Positions 63,961-64,000 of a DNA stretch of 64,000 nucleotides are shown here, one piece after another. The translations under genes and the position numbers were made by a program. Location of the stretch: assembly GCF_021213805.1 (NCBI RefSeq), contig NZ_JAJQJI010000007.1, forward strand, positions 232,949-296,948, in the 5' to 3' direction. Position 1 is the stretch's first letter. The number at the start of each line of letters is the position of its first letter. The notes beneath the pieces are model-generated. The model saw only the letters and a list, made by a program, of their open reading frames with translations, was not told where the DNA came from and searched no databases. This stretch comes from Mycobacterium sp. MYCO198283. GTDB lineage: Bacteria > Actinomycetota > Actinomycetes > Mycobacteriales > Mycobacteriaceae.

Positions 63961-64000
63961 GTACGAGGCGGTGTCGCAGATCGATCCGGCGGCCGGCGAG
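63953..64000 (+). CDS. 5' end of an SOS-regulated gene, possibly of the 13E12/DUF222 HNH family
   Basis: Only 16 codons are visible (MFEYEAVSQIDPAAGE), cut by the window edge. The start ATG sits inside a perfect LexA box and seven bases behind a -10 element, so the message is probably leaderless and DNA-damage inducible. In mycobacteria, 13E12-repeat (DUF222/HNH endonuclease) genes commonly begin MFE and are among the genes with such boxes, so this is my first guess. The visible sequence alone does not prove it. Confidence 0.5.
   Translation, partial: MFEYEAVSQIDPAAGE

Overview
The window is chromosomal DNA of very high GC content from a mycobacterium. A non-tuberculous, Mycolicibacterium-like species fits best. 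The identification rests on mycobacterial signature genes (pimA, patA, the PI-phosphate synthase, a long Rel, a MltG/RuvX/AlaS cluster). It also rests on gene order, which runs parallel to the M. tuberculosis interval from nusB (Rv2533c) to thrS (Rv2614c). The species is inferred, not proven. No rRNA, tRNA, insertion sequence, prophage or CRISPR array was recognised.

Layout. 1-12.8 kb: tail of an unknown + strand gene, then nusB-efp-pepQ, a small membrane protein, the shikimate cluster aroQ-aroB-aroK-aroC, a 328 bp gap with short repeats, a prepilin peptidase, aroE-mltG-ruvX-alaS and a YjbQ-type protein. 12.8-20.5 kb: an ArsR/SRPBCC pair with its operator, rarA, a DUF3097 protein, and a tightly packed trio of zinc metallopeptidase, transglutaminase and circularly permuted ATP-grasp/alpha-E protein. 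20.5-31.8 kb: a DUF389 protein divergent from an SDR, a deazaflavin-dependent reductase, aspS, ypfJ, a DUF885 peptidase, a radical SAM protein, hisS, a metallo-beta-lactamase, a membrane-anchored cyclophilin followed by a fossil of a second copy, and a DUF3592 protein. 31.8-42.1 kb: relA-apt-lipoprotein-secF-secD-yajC, a membrane protein with a proline/glutamine repeat tail, and a GGDEF protein. 42.1-55.1 kb: ruvCAB, yebC, the PLP synthase genes pdxS/pdxT with tesB between them, then the inositol-phospholipid/PIM operon (HIT-pgsA-patA-pimA-Nudix) downstream of thrS, and two related small membrane proteins. 55.1-64 kb is accessory lipid metabolism: a PaaI-type thioesterase divergent from a DUF1990 protein, an operon of LLM-class oxidoreductase, thioesterase and a ketosynthase whose active-site Cys is Asp, a divergent TetR regulator, and an amidohydrolase with two acyl-CoA dehydrogenases. 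The window ends 48 bases into a gene whose start codon lies inside a perfect mycobacterial SOS box.

How it works together. Most genes lie in long minus-strand operons in which start and stop codons overlap (ATGA, GTGA, TGATG), which suggests translational coupling. Several genes, notably in divergent pairs with only 33-61 bp between start codons, have a TANNNT -10 element 6-8 nt before the start codon and no Shine-Dalgarno sequence. This is the arrangement expected for leaderless mRNAs. The most unusual items are the Cys-to-Asp ketosynthase in its own small lipid operon, the GGTAACGTC-containing operators shared by the TetR gene and the acyl-CoA dehydrogenase operon, the SOS-box gene at the right edge, and the ATP-grasp/alpha-E/transglutaminase/peptidase cluster, whose substrate cannot be told from the sequence.
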